DNA of 31,019 bases from GCA-002282575 sp964646525 (GCA_964646525.1 CAZYER010000017.1:1-31019), one strand, 5' to 3'. Numbered from the stretch's first letter, positions 9,601 to 16,717 are shown. Made by a program: numbers and translations. The notes: a model not told the origin generated them from the sequence alone.

Positions 9601-9696
9601 TAAGAGTCGATAAGCCAGTAGCCCCGATAGCAATATGGCCAGCATCAGCAAGCTGGTGGCAATCGGGCGCAGAATAAAAAAGCGACTGATATTCAC
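6619..9696 (-). CDS. mdtB: MdtB-type RND efflux permease
   Basis: Second permease subunit. The stretches LLPLSALPQVDYPTIQISA, LPLDVAEQQVQAAMNAANN and LLPADLPAPPIYHKVNPADA are typical of MdtB. D401-D402 in GFVVDDAIVMIENI and the lysine in LIGLVMKNAIMMIDFA supply the proton relay. At 1025 residues it is full length. It begins with GTG at 9696, five bases after the mdtA stop, with a weak AGAG ribosome site; no better in-frame ATG is available. Two different permeases in a row between one adaptor gene and one channel gene is the defining MdtABC arrangement, and together they form a heterotrimer. Confidence 0.93.
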   Translation of the reverse strand: MNISRFFILRPIATSLLMLAILLSGLLAYRLLPLSALPQVDYPTIQISAFYPGASPEVVASTIVAPLEKQLGQMPSLAQMHSNSTSGAATITLRFELNLPLDVAEQQVQAAMNAANNLLPADLPAPPIYHKVNPADAPIMTIAITSPTLSTPQLQDLVETRLAMKLSQLSGVGLVSIAGNQRPAIRVQLNPSQVAALGLSFDSIRTLINDNNLSMSKGSLQGPYRSSTIDANDQLKTPDDYRALIVAYQNGNAIRLGDIASVVEEAQNQYLSAWLNEQPAILLNIQRQPNANVIAVTDRIRQNLPELTANFPASVQVDVVTDRTQSIRQALHEMSKDMLIAIILVVAVIFIFLNNLKATLIPSLAIPLSLVGTLGIMYLLGFSINNLTLMALVVATGFVVDDAIVMIENIARRREAGESALTAAINGAGQVGFTIISLTFSLIAVLIPLLFMQDIIGRLFREFALTLTVAMLISAVISLTLTPMMAAYLANKHEATNNSPQTSAVTSWFSPIQTSYLNGLKLVLSHQSLTLMVSFALLLISAILYWQIPKSFFPVQDTGILTVTVDAPAKASFLQQSTLQQALTQTLLTDPAVESISSFIGVDGQNMTPNSGRMAIQLIDKKRRDDAPIIIERLRRLAAEHSQLAVYIQPSPELTVEDQLARSPYQFKVSSPFSEDLAQASDQLVTALKSLAQLSQVSSDLNLQGQQVFIDIDRDQATRLGITVKQIDAALYNAFGQRLIATIFTQSNQYRVVMEMADAAAQGLDKLSQVYVLNTQQQAIPLHRVAKFELKSTALSLQRLDQFPSASIAFAVNAGYSLGDAVAAIQQTKASLDLPKSVELKLQGATLAFEKSLANSLLLLLAAIITVYIVLGVLYESLIHPVTILSTLPAAAIGALIALSLAGFSLDIIGVIGLILLIGLVMKNAIMMIDFALEGMRQEQLSAEAAIIQACCHRLRPILMTTFAALFGALPLMLSTGLGEELRQPMGYAIVGGLLLSQLITLFTTPVIFLQLEKRFPSSQLNRYE

Positions 9697-9701
9697 ACGT
9701 T

Positions 9702-10907
9702 TTACTCTTTGTTTGGCTGAGTGGAAGGGCTTTCCGTGGCAGGGGACTTTTTATCCGCTTTAGTTCCAGCTGCTTTAACCAGACTGCCAGGTTTGAGTCG
9801 GTCGCTGCCATCGGTCACTAACATATCCCCCTCCCTCAATTCACCGGTAATGGCAATATGGGTTTGGTTGCTGTGCAAACGTTTGACGACAATGGCTTCG
9901 ACCTTATTATCGGCATTAACACGATAAACATAGTCACCCTGAGCGCCATATAAAATGGCTTGGCTAGGAATGATCAACACCTGTTTTAAGGTGTTAAGCA
10001 GTAGTCGAACCTGCACAAATTGATTGGGAGTGAGTTGTTGTTGGGCATTATTGACAAAGGCTTTCAGTCGAATACTGCCGGTAGCGGCATCGACTTGATT
10101 ATCGCTAATCCAGTCGCTACTGGTGGCTAGTCGTTGGCTTTTGTCTGCATTCCAAATTTCAACAAGCATTGATTGCCCCAATGGTAATTGAGTTTGTAGT
10201 TGCGGCAAGTTGATTTCGGGCAGCGAAAAGGTCACCGTAATGGGATCTATTTCGACAATAGTAGCCAACCCGTTGGTATCACTGGCTTTAATTTGATTAC
10301 CAACATCAACCTGTCGAAAACCGATTTTACCAGCTAGGGGTGCGTGAATTTTGGTATAACTGAGTTGTAATTCCGTGTGCTTAATTTGTGCTTGAATGTT
10401 GTCTAGTGCGGCTTGAGTTTGTGCTACTAACGAACGCTGAGTATCGCGTTGTTGTGCAGCGATAGCATCATCCTCTAGCAACGAATCATAGCGTTTCAGG
10501 TCGCGTTTGGCGTTGTCGAGTAAGGCCTTTTGCTGAGCCAGTTGGGCTTTTTGTTGGGCTAGCTGGGTTTGTAGCGCACGGGGATCAATTTCAGCTAGGA
10601 GTTGTCCCTTTTTGACGAATTGACCTTCATTGAAATGCTGCTTCTGTAGCTCACCATCAATGCGTGAACGTAATACCACTTGCTGGCGCGGCGTAACACG
10701 ACCTAAGGCTTCAATCCAAACAGGCATATCATCACGCGTAACGGCAGCGGTGAATACCGGTGTCGGGCGCTCGCCTTTATTTTTGTCTGAGGTTGATGTT
10801 TGAGAAGTCGTTTTATTAGCAGTTGTCGGGCTTTGGTTAGCAAAATAATAGACCGCAAAAGCAACAGAAAAGACTAAAACCAATAATACCAGAACTATTT
10901 TTTTCAT
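9702..10907 (-). CDS. mdtA: MdtA-type periplasmic adaptor (membrane fusion protein)
   Basis: Links the permeases to the outer membrane channel. Residues 1-25 or so form a single membrane anchor (MKKIVLVLLVLVFSVAFAVY) with no lipobox. Then come a beta-barrel and lipoyl half (TPRQQVVLRSRIDGELQKQH), a coiled-coil hairpin rich in repeated LAQQKA units, the second lipoyl half (KIHAPLAGKIGFRQVDVGNQ), the barrel and the membrane-proximal domain. The ATG at 10907 is preferred over a TTG at 10922 because it begins directly at the basic n-region of the anchor. It is the first gene of the four-gene operon. No two-component system like BaeSR, which controls the E. coli operon, lies in this window. Confidence 0.92.
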   Translation of the reverse strand: MKKIVLVLLVLVFSVAFAVYYFANQSPTTANKTTSQTSTSDKNKGERPTPVFTAAVTRDDMPVWIEALGRVTPRQQVVLRSRIDGELQKQHFNEGQFVKKGQLLAEIDPRALQTQLAQQKAQLAQQKALLDNAKRDLKRYDSLLEDDAIAAQQRDTQRSLVAQTQAALDNIQAQIKHTELQLSYTKIHAPLAGKIGFRQVDVGNQIKASDTNGLATIVEIDPITVTFSLPEINLPQLQTQLPLGQSMLVEIWNADKSQRLATSSDWISDNQVDAATGSIRLKAFVNNAQQQLTPNQFVQVRLLLNTLKQVLIIPSQAILYGAQGDYVYRVNADNKVEAIVVKRLHSNQTHIAITGELREGDMLVTDGSDRLKPGSLVKAAGTKADKKSPATESPSTQPNKE

Positions 10908-10920
10908 AAATTTCACGAAC

Positions 10921-10957
10921 AATCGAAGCCTAGATGGATTAAGTGACTTCGATTATA
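10921..10957 (-). promoter_or_regulatory. mdt operon promoter with 8-base inverted repeat
   Basis: On the minus strand a perfect -10 box TATAAT (10952-10957) lies just upstream of mdtA, but no good -35 hexamer is found at 16-18 bases. A perfect inverted repeat AATCGAAG (10921-10928) and CTTCGATT (10947-10954), centres 26 bases apart, overlaps the -10 edge and the expected start site. This looks like a repressor operator, for example for a TetR-type regulator; the regulator is not encoded here. Confidence 0.55.
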
Positions 10958-11015
10958 GCGGAAATAAACGGCCTATTTAGTCTTTTTATGACATGAAGCT
11001 GATGTCTAAGTTGTG

Positions 11016-11588
11016 TCAAGCACCTTGTTTGTGACGTGCTAACTCTAGCTCTTTGGTTTGAATGAAATAAACCAATTGACGACGCATTTCTTCGGTCAAA
11101 TTGATAAATTCAACGGCAACGGTAAAAGTCGCATCAGGATGTGGAATGACTTTTACAACGTGAGAACGAAGTAGCAAAGGTTCGGATTGAATATTCAAGA
11201 ACAACAGCAGGTCAATGATGCTGTTATTGGTGATGATACTATTCACGCTGAAAGATAAACCACCCGCACTAATATTAACCAGCACTGTTGGCAGCGTGTG
11301 CTTGATGGCTTCTTCACCTAAGCCATGCATAATAAAATTGAGCTTATCATTAAGCGCAGCCAACGCCTCTGCCATCAACGAACTTTTTTCGCGAATGGTT
11401 TCAATAGTTTCTTGTACACGTGTTTCAATCTCGCTCAATGCACTAGGAAAATAACGTTCAATAAACGCCGCATCAGCTGTTGCGGGGAGTGGATGACTTG
11501 CTTCCTCGTCTGTTAATACACGATACGAAAAGGGCAGCATGGTATCCATGCGATAATAAGCACGTTGCTGAGGAGTTGATTCTTTCAT
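11016..11588 (-). CDS. PilZ-domain c-di-GMP-binding protein in the FlgZ position
   Basis: This 190-residue protein carries both PilZ ligand motifs: RxxxR (RAYYR, residues 9-13) and NxSxxG (NISAGG, near residue 104), followed by beta-rich sequence (LLFLNI, LLRSHVVKVI, FTVAVEFINL). Unlike a standard PilZ domain, about 90 residues separate the two motifs, much of it predicted helical (SALSEIETRVQETIETIREK and onward). No YcgR N-terminal domain is present. Its ATG immediately follows the flgN stop with no spacer, so translation is coupled. In pseudomonads a PilZ protein (FlgZ) sits in this same place after flgM-flgN, which suggests a c-di-GMP brake on motility. That role is inferred from position; the fold differs. 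Confidence 0.78.
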   Translation of the reverse strand: MKESTPQQRAYYRMDTMLPFSYRVLTDEEASHPLPATADAAFIERYFPSALSEIETRVQETIETIREKSSLMAEALAALNDKLNFIMHGLGEEAIKHTLPTVLVNISAGGLSFSVNSIITNNSIIDLLLFLNIQSEPLLLRSHVVKVIPHPDATFTVAVEFINLTEEMRRQLVYFIQTKELELARHKQGA

Positions 11589-12035
11589 TTATGCGGTAGC
11601 CAGTTTTAAACTTGAAATGGGTGTAGCCGTCTTAACTTGGCCAGATGCTCCGTAGGTATCGCCAGCGTCTATTTTACCGGATAGCAAGTTTAATCCAAAC
11701 TCATTTAAACGCAGCAAACTTTGCAATAGCATAGCATTGCGCTGGTTGGCCTGTTGAATTGTTTTTGTTAGTGCGACCAAACTACTCGAAGCACCAGATT
11801 CAGTGCAATTTGTTAACAAGTTTGCAACAATCTGACTGGCTTCTAGATTAGGTAACTTAGCTTTTAGTGCTTGCTCTGTTTGACTAATTTCATCCAATTG
11901 ATTCAATTTTCGCTCTGCAATCTGAGTAATTAAATCAGCTTGATTACTTTTCAGGGCATCAAATTCAGATTCTAGGGTGAGTAGAAATGCCTGAAGTTGT
12001 TCAACCCATTGATCGCAAAGCTGGCATACAGTCAT
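11589..12035 (-). CDS. flgN: flagellar export chaperone FlgN
   Basis: FlgN holds the hook-filament junction proteins FlgK and FlgL in the cytoplasm before export. The 148-residue protein is mostly helical with a coiled-coil pattern: a first helix LCDQWVEQLQAFLLTLESEF, a second long helix ADLITQIAERKLNQLDEISQ, and a C-terminal amphipathic part that would bind the client. Sequence conservation in FlgN is low, so the call rests on length, helix pattern and position right behind flgM. It lies 23 bases after flgM. Its presumed clients are encoded about 12 kb away in this window. Confidence 0.85.
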   Translation of the reverse strand: MTVCQLCDQWVEQLQAFLLTLESEFDALKSNQADLITQIAERKLNQLDEISQTEQALKAKLPNLEASQIVANLLTNCTESGASSSLVALTKTIQQANQRNAMLLQSLLRLNEFGLNLLSGKIDAGDTYGASGQVKTATPISSLKLATA

Positions 12036-12058
12036 AAGTTTTCAATCCTAAGAAGTTT

Positions 12059-12382
12059 TCAGCCTTTGATTTGGTTTTCGAAAGCCATTAACCGAGCTGC
12101 AATACTGGCAGGATTGGGCTTGTAATTGCCTTCTGCAATCGCAGCACGCAAGCTAGCTACACGCTCCGCATTGACTTCAGCTTTACTGTTGCTTTGCTGA
12201 GCCAGCTGTCCTAAACGACTTGCCGTGTCTGTTAAGGTAACTTTCTCTTCATTTTTGGCAAAAGTTGCCACACCAGCGTCTAGTGTTTTGCCGTCTGTCT
12301 TGCGTGCTGTGTTATTGTCTAGGTTGGTTAAGCTTTTGTTGGCGTTGTTACCAACACCTCTCAATACGCTATTGATGTCCAT
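12059..12382 (-). CDS. flgM: anti-sigma28 factor FlgM
   Basis: FlgM binds and blocks sigma28 (FliA) until the hook is finished, then is exported through the flagellum. The 107-residue protein has the expected disordered N-terminal half and a conserved C-terminal sigma-binding region (VNAERVASLRAAIAEGNYKP then NPASIAARLMAFE). Its ATG has a good AGGTGA ribosome site. Because a candidate sigma54 promoter lies directly upstream, FlgM would be made with the middle-class hook genes. flgA lies upstream in the same direction, 135 bases away. Confidence 0.95.
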   Translation of the reverse strand: MDINSVLRGVGNNANKSLTNLDNNTARKTDGKTLDAGVATFAKNEEKVTLTDTASRLGQLAQQSNSKAEVNAERVASLRAAIAEGNYKPNPASIAARLMAFENQIKG

Positions 12383-12417
12383 GATTCACCTCACCCTAAA
12401 ATTCTTATTGTCATTCT

Positions 12418-12433
12418 AGCAATTTTTTTGCCT
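12418..12433 (-). promoter_or_regulatory. sigma54 promoter for flgM-flgN-PilZ
   Basis: On the minus strand, AGGCAAAAAAATTGCT has GG and GC separated by exactly 10 bases and a full TTGCT -12 element. The -24 half (AGGCA) is one base from consensus. The expected start site lies about 25 bases before the flgM ATG. The spacer is an A run, so some chance matching must be allowed for. Confidence 0.55.
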
Positions 12434-12517
12434 ATCTGAGAGGGTTATCGAACAATTTGCGAAAAACTTTAATCTTTTTTTCTTTTTTTAGCTCATATGG
12501 GCAAATCATGACAAACC

Positions 12518-13240
12518 TCAACGAACACTGACCGTGTCGGCCGATTCAATATAAGCTTTAACCGTTTTTCCTGAACTTAAGTTTTTAACACGAATCGCTT
12601 GGCCCATGCTTCCAGCCTCAAGGGCCATTCCGTTCATTTCGATATGAAAACGAGGGTCAGCACTGACAATTTTAACCAAATCATTTTTTTGTATCAGCAG
12701 GGTATTCTTGAGGTGATGTTGTTGTAATGGCGTTCCTTTGGCGATAAATTGTCTGACGCTTTTATGTTGTACGCTAGTTAAATCACGCAAATGATTGTTG
12801 GTTACTTGTGCATTGGGACGCCAATCGACCGTTACTTGATGTTCATCAATGGTCTGTCCTGCCGATAAATCTTGCACGGCTATAATAACAGGCAGCAGGC
12901 CTGTCACTTTAGCGTTCACATATTGACGCCATACAGGTTGTATACAGCTAATCGTAAGCGTAACATTGCCAACACGTTGTTTTGTGTTATAAGTTATCTG
13001 TGGTCGTTTTTCGCAATTTGGTTTTTGAGCGGCACTAGATAACGGAGTTATACTCACCTGTGGTTGCTTTAGTTGCGGATCTAAGTGCGTTAATATGTAA
13101 GCCTTGGCAAGCATCATCAATTCATCGGCACTTTCGCTGTGAGCGTTTGAAGTGGCTAGGAGTGTCAATAAACCAATACACAGACTTAAAAAAAGCCTGT
13201 TAAGGGTGATTTGGCACGATTTACGCTTGTAGGCTGTCAT
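12518..13240 (-). CDS. flgA: flagellar P-ring assembly chaperone FlgA
   Basis: FlgA is a periplasmic chaperone for P-ring assembly by FlgI. The sequence shows a signal peptide (hydrophobic FLSLCIGLLTLLATSNAHS), an N-terminal alpha/beta domain (GNVTLTISC region) and a SAF/antifreeze-like C-terminal domain with VIIAVQDLSAGQTIDEHQVT, and later VKIVSADPRFHIEMNGMALE and GQAIRVKNLSSGKTVKAYI, all typical. The ATG at 13240 is taken as start; the TTG at 13252 has no better ribosome site. It is divergent from cheV with 71 bases between the two starts. Confidence 0.93.
   Translation of the reverse strand: MTAYKRKSCQITLNRLFLSLCIGLLTLLATSNAHSESADELMMLAKAYILTHLDPQLKQPQVSITPLSSAAQKPNCEKRPQITYNTKQRVGNVTLTISCIQPVWRQYVNAKVTGLLPVIIAVQDLSAGQTIDEHQVTVDWRPNAQVTNNHLRDLTSVQHKSVRQFIAKGTPLQQHHLKNTLLIQKNDLVKIVSADPRFHIEMNGMALEAGSMGQAIRVKNLSSGKTVKAYIESADTVSVR
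13212..13227 (+). promoter_or_regulatory. possible sigma54 promoter for cheV-flgT
   Basis: TGGCACGATTTACGCT has a perfect -24 element (TGGCACG) and the right GG-N10-GC spacing, but the -12 element is ACGCT instead of TTGCT. It lies about 85 bases before the cheV ATG, inside the 5' end of divergent flgA. A dyad (GCC, 7 bases, GGC) lies downstream at 13269-13281. Confidence 0.4.
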
Positions 13241-13311
13241 AATGATAGTCAAGATTTACCTAAACTGGCCGAAGTAAGGCTTATTGTAGCGAATAAAACG
13301 GATTTTTACCT

Positions 13312-14271
13312 ATGTCAGACCTGTTAAAAAACATTGATCGACGCACAAAGCTTGCCGGTATGAACCGCATGGAGTTGTTGTTGTTTACGCTACACGATGA
13401 GCAACGCTTTGGTATTAATGTCTTTAAGGTGAGGGAAGTCATACGCACGCCACACATTTCACCTGTGCCTAAATCGGATGCACGTATTGTTGGTATTGCA
13501 GATATTCGTGGTGCGACTATGCCAGTGATTGATTTGCCACTGGCGTTAGACTTGCCACCAATGAAAGATGTGCTAGGGACACTTACCATCGTCACTGAAT
13601 TTAACAGTTCTGTGCAGGGTTTCTTAGTCGGTTCGGTCGATAAAATTGTTCATTTGCGTTGGGAGGATATATTACCGCCTCCTGACACTTTGATGAATGT
13701 CAATTATTTAACGGGTGTGACCAAGGTTAACCATAATTTGGTTGAAATTATTGATGTCGAAAGGGTTTTGCAAGAAGTGGCTGGTCGTAGCGCTGCGGAT
13801 GTGTCGGACGAAGTCAGTAAAATTGGTCTGGAAGTGATTAAAGGTCGTGAATTTTTAGTTATTGGTGCTGATGATTCGGTTGTAGCGCGTACTAAATTGA
13901 AAGCTGTGTTGGATAAGCTGGGTGTTAAATCCATTATTTTCAATAACGGTAAGCTTGCACTGGAAGCGTTGCAAAAAATGGCCGATAAAGCCGATAAAGG
14001 TGATGCTATTGCTGTAAATAAACAAGTACTGATGCTCGTCTCCGATATTGAAATGCCTGAAATGGATGGTTATACATTAACCACACATGTGCGCAAAGAT
14101 CCGCGTTTAAAAGATCTGTATGTTGTATTAAATTCTTCCTTATCGGGTGGTTTTAATGATAATTTGACTGCCAAAGTGGGTGCTAATAAGTTTTTGTCGA
14201 AATGGCATACTGATGAGTTGGCGAACTTGGTGATTGAGCGAATTCGTGCTAGAGATGGCGTGGAAGGGTGA
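13312..14271 (+). CDS. cheV: chemotaxis scaffold protein CheV (CheW-REC fusion)
   Basis: CheV couples chemoreceptors to CheA and can be phosphorylated to adjust sensitivity. The CheW-like domain covers about residues 15-165 (LLLFTLHDEQRFGINVFKVR, then IVGIADIRGATMPVIDLP). The receiver domain covers about residues 178-310, with phospho-acceptor D245 in VSDIEMPEMDGYTL and the conserved lysine in KFLSKWH. At 319 residues it is the normal length. In Vibrio and Pseudomonas cheV is followed by cheR and then flgB; here flgT takes the cheR position. Only six bases separate the cheV stop and the flgT start, so they form one operon. Confidence 0.94.
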   Translation: MSDLLKNIDRRTKLAGMNRMELLLFTLHDEQRFGINVFKVREVIRTPHISPVPKSDARIVGIADIRGATMPVIDLPLALDLPPMKDVLGTLTIVTEFNSSVQGFLVGSVDKIVHLRWEDILPPPDTLMNVNYLTGVTKVNHNLVEIIDVERVLQEVAGRSAADVSDEVSKIGLEVIKGREFLVIGADDSVVARTKLKAVLDKLGVKSIIFNNGKLALEALQKMADKADKGDAIAVNKQVLMLVSDIEMPEMDGYTLTTHVRKDPRLKDLYVVLNSSLSGGFNDNLTAKVGANKFLSKWHTDELANLVIERIRARDGVEG

Positions 14272-14277
14272 TCCCCA

Positions 14278-15465
14278 GTGTTGACGCTAAGAAACTTCAT
14301 TTGGATAGGTCTTCTGAATTTATTCAGTAGTGTCAGTTTGGCACAGTCACCCTGTGTCGAAGTAGAAGGCGTTGCTCAGATTGAGCAGGGTGATCTTGCT
14401 TATGCACGACAAATGGCCATTCGAGATGCCTTAGCGCAAGCAGCACTTTCGTCTAATGTACGCGTTAATGCGCAATCTGAAACACAAAACTTTTCTTTGA
14501 CGCGTCAATCGGCTCAGTTTGCCGCACAACAGCGCGTTACCAGTATGAAGGTGTTGTCGGAAGTTCAAGAAGGCAACACAATCAGAGTGAGTGTTTCGGC
14601 TTGCTTAACAGATGAGGCTAAGGTTTGTCCCAACTACATTGCACGCTATGTGCCTAAAGTGGCCATTGCATCTGTAGCCGTGCAAGATGAGTATTCTGTT
14701 AAAGACATCCTTGATGTCGCACCTGGTTATCAGGGTGAGTTGTTTAATCGCTTGTGGTCTTCGGGGCAACGTAATGTTGAGTTGCTGCATACCGCCAGTG
14801 ACCTCTATGTCGGTCGCCCGATTGTACCCAATCTGTCTTCAACCATGCTGCAAACGGCGAGTGATCGCACTTTGGCGCAATATCTGGTGTTAACGGTTAT
14901 TCGTTCGGCTGATTGGGAAGTGGAGCAAAGTGCAGTTGCGGGTGAAATTCGTAAAGCCTTTCGTTTCGACAAAGAGCCTACGCAACGTACCGTTAGTGTC
15001 GAATGGTATGTCATTGACTTGATTCAAGAGCGACTGTTGGTGCAAGGTAATGCTTTCAAAAAAGTGAGTGATGCCGACGTTAGGGTTGGTCGTGATAAGC
15101 CATTTGCCAGCCGTCAATTTTTTGTCACACCAACGGGCAAGCTGTTTGATTATGTTTTGAACGAGCAGGTTGCGTCTATTCAAGAAAGTTTAGCCTGTGC
15201 GCCAATATCGGCCACTATTGCGGAAGTAAATCAGCAAAAAGTCGTGGTGCCCATCAGCATCGATTCGGGTGTGTCCCAAGGCGATGTGTTAGCCGTTTAT
15301 AGTCGCAGCTCTCGTCCTTATCGTATCGGTTCAATTGAATTAGGAACTGATTTAGAACCGACGGCGTTTATTCGCGTGCAGAAGGTATTGCCGCGTTTTA
15401 TTGTCGGGCAGTTCGAGGGGAAGAAGGGGTTGGTGCAGGCGGGTGATATCGTTAAATCCTGGTAA
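14278..15465 (+). CDS. flgT: flagellar H-ring protein FlgT
   Basis: FlgT forms part of the H ring around the L and P rings in Vibrio and helps assemble the stator-anchoring T ring. A signal peptide (MLTLRNFIWIGLLNLFSSVSLA) precedes the N-terminal FlgT domain, with the typical ALAQAALSSNVRVNAQSETQ stretch. A middle domain contains VPKVAIASVAVQDEYSVKDI, and a C-terminal SH3-like domain spans about residues 310-395 (IATIAEVNQQKVVVPI-type strands to LVQAGDIVKSW). The start is GTG at 14278 with GGAAGGG upstream. At 395 residues it is full length. With FlgO in the same window it suggests a Vibrio-style reinforced basal body; MotX would be an expected partner elsewhere. Confidence 0.85.
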   Translation: MLTLRNFIWIGLLNLFSSVSLAQSPCVEVEGVAQIEQGDLAYARQMAIRDALAQAALSSNVRVNAQSETQNFSLTRQSAQFAAQQRVTSMKVLSEVQEGNTIRVSVSACLTDEAKVCPNYIARYVPKVAIASVAVQDEYSVKDILDVAPGYQGELFNRLWSSGQRNVELLHTASDLYVGRPIVPNLSSTMLQTASDRTLAQYLVLTVIRSADWEVEQSAVAGEIRKAFRFDKEPTQRTVSVEWYVIDLIQERLLVQGNAFKKVSDADVRVGRDKPFASRQFFVTPTGKLFDYVLNEQVASIQESLACAPISATIAEVNQQKVVVPISIDSGVSQGDVLAVYSRSSRPYRIGSIELGTDLEPTAFIRVQKVLPRFIVGQFEGKKGLVQAGDIVKSW

Positions 15466-15736
15466 TTTCATCATTCAATCCAAAATACCTTTGTCAGCTT
15501 CACCATTGCGCTACTACTTGTAGCACTGCGGTTTGCTTTCGCGGTCTATGGCATTGACTGAGTGGAATGCAACCGAGCATGGATGTTTTTGTGCGCTTAG
15601 CGCCTAGCCATTTTGCCAGCTCATGACGGTTTTGCGCTTGTTCCTCCCCCTTTGTTAAGGGGGAGGTTAGGTGGGGGTTGTGAAAGCAGGCTAGGGTGAG
15701 GGAATAATCCCCATAAATGAAAACTGACTCATTTTT
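15466..15736. other. non-coding region between flgT and flgB
   Basis: I see no convincing gene in this stretch: short frames are broken by stops and lack ribosome sites. It contains a C/G-rich hairpin (15643-15666) and ends at the terminator before flgB. The base composition is less AT-rich than the other intergenic stretches, which fits an inserted repeat element rather than a plain spacer. Confidence 0.6.
15643..15666. repeat. C/G-rich hairpin, REP-like element
   Basis: A perfect 10-base inverted repeat, CCTCCCCCTT and AAGGGGGAGG with a TGTT loop, is followed by TTAGGTGGGGGTTG. There is no T run after it, so it is not a typical terminator. Sequences of this look are often dispersed, REP-like repeats in bacterial genomes. 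Only one copy is in this window, so repeat status is an inference. Confidence 0.5.
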
Positions 15737-15768
15737 ATCGGCAAAAATTGCCGATTTCTTCTTTTTTT
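15737..15768 (+). terminator. terminator upstream of the flgB promoter
   Basis: A perfect 8-base stem ATCGGCAA / TTGCCGAT with an AAA loop is followed by TTCTTCTTTTTTT. It should end transcription coming from cheV-flgT and isolate the flgB promoter 40 bases downstream. Confidence 0.65.
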
Positions 15769-15807
15769 AACGTTATCGGCGGCAATTTATCTTTCTTTAA
15801 TCCTTTT

Positions 15808-15823
15808 TGGCATTTTGTTTGCT
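15808..15823 (+). promoter_or_regulatory. sigma54 promoter for flgBCDE
   Basis: TGGCATTTTGTTTGCT has TGGCA at -24, TTGCT at -12 and GG-N10-GC spacing. The expected start site is near 15834, about 28 bases before the flgB ATG. A 6-base inverted repeat (GTTTTC-ATG-GAAAAC, 15829-15843) lies on that start site. Confidence 0.8.
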
Positions 15824-15861
15824 TTATTGTTTTCATGGAAAACTCCGTGAGGGTAACAACA

Positions 15862-16278
15862 ATGTCATCTCGATTTGATTCAGTCTTAGGTATTCATGCC
15901 GATGCGCTAAAACTGCGTGAGGCTCGTGGTCGCATACTTGCGTCTAATCTAGCTAACGCGGATACGCCCAACTATAAAGCACAAGATTTAGATTTTCGTG
16001 CTGCCATGCTGAAACAGCGTGGTGATGAGATGCCGTTACGTTCACCGAGTATGAAATTAACCAACAGCAGGCATATCGCAGGTTTTGAAGGTAATAACCT
16101 CAGTGCAGCTGAATATTTACGTTATCGCGTGCCAACTCAGCCATCGCTTGATGGTAATACCGTCGAAACCCATATTGAAAAAGCTAAGTTTATGGAAAAC
16201 GGTATGCAACACTCGATGACACTGCAATTTTTAGACGACAGAATTAAGGGCATCAAAAATGCCTTACGTGGTCAATAA
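15862..16278 (+). CDS. flgB: flagellar proximal rod protein FlgB
   Basis: FlgB is a rod subunit of the flagellar drive shaft, exported through the flagellar type III system. The N-terminal rod motif is clear (ALKLREARGRILASNLANAD, then TPNYKAQDLDF), and the C-terminal helix holds FMENGMQHSMTLQFLDDRIK. Both ends form the D0 coiled coil. The ATG at 15862 is preceded by GAGGG; the frame continues upstream to 15748, but that would run through the promoter and start site, so it is rejected. The resulting 138 residues fit the family. First gene of the flgBCDE block, 16 bases before flgC. Confidence 0.96.
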   Translation: MSSRFDSVLGIHADALKLREARGRILASNLANADTPNYKAQDLDFRAAMLKQRGDEMPLRSPSMKLTNSRHIAGFEGNNLSAAEYLRYRVPTQPSLDGNTVETHIEKAKFMENGMQHSMTLQFLDDRIKGIKNALRGQ

Positions 16279-16294
16279 CGCTAAAGGGTAAGTT

Positions 16295-16717
16295 ATGTTT
16301 GATACCATTAATATCGCAGGTTCTGGCATGAATGCACAAAATGTGCGCCTCAATGCCATTGCCTCTAACATGGCGAATGCTGACAGTATTAGCTCTAATG
16401 CTAAAGATACCTATCGCGCTAAACACGCTAAGTTTGAAACCATTATGGCTCAAATGGGTACGCCGCCTGGCGTTATTCCAGTGGGTGGTGTGCGTGTGAA
16501 AGAGATTGTTGAAGATCAATCGGAACTTAAAGCGGAATATAACCCTAATCATCCCATGGCCAATGAGCAAGGCTATATCTATCGCCCGAATGTCGATACC
16601 GTCGAAGAAATGGCCAATATGCTGTCTGCTTCACGTAGTTATGAAATGAACATTGAAGTCATGAACACCACCAAACAATTGTTATTACGCACCATTCAGT
16701 TGGGCAGCGGTAACTAA
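16295..16717 (+). CDS. flgC: flagellar proximal rod protein FlgC
   Basis: Rod subunit that stacks with FlgB, FlgF and FlgG. The 140-residue protein begins MFDTINIAGSGMNAQNVRLN with the rod signature AIASNMANADS, and ends with the FlgC-type NVDTVEEMANMLSASRSYEM then NTTKQLLLRTIQLG. The length is normal and the start is well placed. Confidence 0.97.
   Translation: MFDTINIAGSGMNAQNVRLNAIASNMANADSISSNAKDTYRAKHAKFETIMAQMGTPPGVIPVGGVRVKEIVEDQSELKAEYNPNHPMANEQGYIYRPNVDTVEEMANMLSASRSYEMNIEVMNTTKQLLLRTIQLGSGN

Noticed and set aside
10976..11015. Hairpin GACAT/ATGTC downstream of the PilZ gene as a terminator
   Set aside because: The stem is only five bases and no T run follows on either strand.
13281..13595. 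104-residue minus-strand frame over the start of cheV
   Set aside because: It is antisense to the conserved CheW domain, with no family resemblance and no ribosome site.
15748..15861. 38-residue N-terminal extension of FlgB, including an ATG at 15835
   Set aside because: It runs through the sigma54 promoter and start site; the family begins at the ATG at 15862, which follows GAGGG.
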